A stretch of DNA of 64,000 bases from Flavobacterium nitratireducens. GTDB taxonomy: Bacteria; Bacteroidota; Bacteroidia; Flavobacteriales; Flavobacteriaceae. The position numbers and the translations under genes are program-made. The notes under the pieces are model-generated. The model was not told the DNA's origin. It was given only the letters and a program-made list of their open reading frames with translations, and did not search any database. The stretch is from assembly GCF_029625335.1 (NCBI RefSeq), contig NZ_CP121111.1:2914001-2978000 (forward strand). Reading direction: 5' to 3'. Shown here piece by piece: positions 62,711 through 64,000 of the stretch; the stretch's first letter is position 1; the number at the start of each line of letters is the position of its first letter.

Positions 62711-63643
62711 TTGTAGAGGGCTAATAATCTGAACATTTTGAAAAACAATAGCTCCTTTTACAACTCCAGCTATTGTAGATCGTAAAGCTTCAATAATTTG
62801 GATTTTTAATTCGCTTTTTGGATAAATCAAACTTACTTCTCGTGCGGGTTTAGGTTCTACAAAATGGCGTAATTTTAATTTGTCAGACTCTTTCAAATCT
62901 AAGGTGTGTAAGTAAGGCAATAGAGTAGTCCCTAGTCCTTCATCGGCAAGTTTAATTAAGGTTTCAAAACTTCCGCTTTCTATTTGAAAATTATTAGTGG
63001 CCGTTCGAGTATTATTTTTACAAAGGTTGATAATTCCATCTCTAAAACAATGACCGTCTTGTAATAATAGAATTTCATCAATATTTAAATCATTTATTTC
63101 GATTTCTTTTTTCTGAAAATGGTGATGACTCTCCGGTATGTAAGCGACAAAAGGTTCAAAGTATAAGACTATTTCTTTGATTTTTTCCTCCATCAATGGT
63201 GTCGCAGCAATAGCAGCATCTAAATGTCCATTGTTAAGTTTAGTAATAATTTCTTCTGTATTTAGTTCTTCAATTATTAATTTGACTTTTGGATGTTTTT
63301 TAATGAAATTATTCAAAAACATAGGTAATAAAGTAGGCATGATAGTAGGTATAATTCCCAGTCTAAATTCTCCTCCAATATATCCTTTTTGTTGTTCAAC
63401 TATATCTTGGATTCGGTCGGCTTCGTTAACTATATTTTTAGCTTGCGAAACAATTTTTTGTCCAATATCGGTTAGTTGAATAGGTTTTTTTGTTCTATCA
63501 AATATTTGAATATTAAGTTCTTCTTCAATTTTTTGAATTTGCATACTCAGCGTTGGTTGCGTAACAAAACACTTTTCGGCGGCTAGTGTAAAATTTTTAT
63601 GTTCGGCAACAGCAAGTACGTATTTAAGTTGGGTAATAGTCAT
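62702..63643 (-). CDS. oxyR: LysR-type peroxide-responsive regulator OxyR
   Basis: A 313-residue LysR-family activator. The N-terminal winged HTH (TITQLKYVLAVAEHKNFTLA, ~1-60) is followed by the effector domain. GHCFRDGIINLC holds two cysteines at the OxyR positions (about Cys199 and Cys208, spaced 8 residues apart) that form the peroxide-sensing disulfide. It is annotated as hydrogen peroxide-inducible genes activator in this group. Its own promoter carries a LysR-type operator (63677-63691), suggesting autorepression. Confidence 0.93.
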   Translation of the reverse strand: MTITQLKYVLAVAEHKNFTLAAEKCFVTQPTLSMQIQKIEEELNIQIFDRTKKPIQLTDIGQKIVSQAKNIVNEADRIQDIVEQQKGYIGGEFRLGIIPTIMPTLLPMFLNNFIKKHPKVKLIIEELNTEEIITKLNNGHLDAAIAATPLMEEKIKEIVLYFEPFVAYIPESHHHFQKKEIEINDLNIDEILLLQDGHCFRDGIINLCKNNTRTATNNFQIESGSFETLIKLADEGLGTTLLPYLHTLDLKESDKLKLRHFVEPKPAREVSLIYPKSELKIQIIEALRSTIAGVVKGAIVFQNVQIISPLQKK

Positions 63644-64000
63644 AAAATAGAGAATTTTGATGCAAATATAAAAACAATCAATTTAGTTGATAGTAAAAAA
63701 AGCCCTTTTTAATGAAATTAAATAAAATAATAGCTACAACAATATAGAATTGTTTTGGCATCGAGAATAAAGGAATGAGCAACATTTGTAATTCTATTGA
63801 ATGATTTGTTTTCCATGTTATAAATAATTGAAACATCAATTGGAATCTTGCAAGAGTTGTTAGTGTAGAAAAAAAATAGATAATACGTGATTGTTTTGCC
63901 AAAAAGGTAAATATTCATGTAGATATTGTATTCCTGGTTGAGGATTAATTTGTACATTAATTTCAGCATTTTAAAAACAGTAGAAATCTAGTTTAACCTT
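63644..64000. other. 357-nt region upstream of oxyR, no confident gene
   Basis: Apart from the oxyR promoter and operator, it is AT-rich. Open frames of 74-83 codons exist on the minus strand, but they have poor composition (many Tyr, Ile, Phe), no starts with context and no recognised family. The right end may hold the start of the next gene's regulatory region. Confidence 0.55.
63663..63691 (-). promoter_or_regulatory. oxyR promoter with LysR operator
   Basis: The -7 box TATATTTG is at 63670-63663 on the minus strand. Directly upstream lies ATCAATTTAGTTGAT (63677-63691), a palindrome of the ATC-N9-GAT / T-N11-A form bound by LysR-type regulators. It sits where the -33 element would be, so bound OxyR would compete with RNA polymerase. 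Confidence 0.7.

Noticed and set aside
63678..63969. Small membrane protein upstream of oxyR
   Set aside because: Overlapping frames with aromatic-rich, low-quality composition and no start context or homology recognised.

Overview
The window looks like the chromosome of a flavobacterium (Bacteroidota, Flavobacteriia). The DNA is AT-rich. Promoters follow the Bacteroidota pattern (TTG, 17-20 nt, TAnnTTTG), and Shine-Dalgarno sites are mostly absent. The gene set is typical of the group: DUF4290, DUF4199, a GlmU-like sugar nucleotidyltransferase, type B L31, a CarB without the C-terminal regulatory domain, a TonB-dependent receptor with a carboxypeptidase-like N-terminal domain, and a 6S-type RNA between zapA and rny.

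Layout. (1) About 1-13,560 is an accessory island that abuts the 3' end of tRNA-Met(CAT). It holds a partial mobile-element-like gene (minus strand, runs off the left edge), an 800-nt AT-rich non-coding stretch with inverted repeats and an isolated G-quadruplex motif, and a compact type I restriction-modification operon (XRE regulator, hsdM, hsdS, hsdR, YgjP-like metallopeptidase). Two unassigned genes follow, then a serine recombinase with two small genes, a 417-nt structured leader, and a small DNA-binding protein coupled to a tyrosine integrase. The left attachment site lies outside the window. (2) About 13,560-33,200 is core genome: an aminotransferase, AlgH, HU, Fmt, RecQ, MurA, AroQ, XerD, RNase Y, 6S RNA, ZapA, an M23 peptidase, a TonB receptor and outer-membrane barrels. 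(3) About 33,200-50,000 holds envelope and sugar metabolism genes (MsbA-like ABC exporter, phosphohexomutase, GT2, GlmU-like), ribosomal proteins L31 and L34, an alanine symporter, an ABC-F ATPase and CarB. (4) About 49,600-59,000 is rich in repeats and damaged genes: a flavobacterial intergenic hairpin repeat, two adjacent broken genes (a TIGR02117-like protein and a YD-repeat lipoprotein), Kup, a low-complexity secreted protein with 38-residue repeats, and an ECF sigma/anti-sigma/sensor locus whose sigma gene is frameshifted. (5) About 59,000-64,000 holds a MazG-like pyrophosphohydrolase, IlvE, MnmD, a tandem pair of paralogous small proteins, and OxyR with a LysR-type operator in its own promoter.

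Nine lesions occur in otherwise recognisable genes. Six are frameshifts (CDF transporter, M23 signal peptide, TPR-like protein, TIGR02117, the low-complexity protein, ECF sigma) and three are in-frame stops (GNAT, TIGR02117, YD lipoprotein). Four frameshifts lie in 6-7 nt homopolymers, so sequencing error is a serious alternative to real gene decay.

I do not see a clear, wholly new multi-gene system. The best candidates for something undescribed are the two unassigned genes next to the type I R-M operon, the non-coding leader ahead of the integrase module, the AT-rich/G4 region at 0.6-1.4 kb, and the tandem 65/67-residue protein pair.
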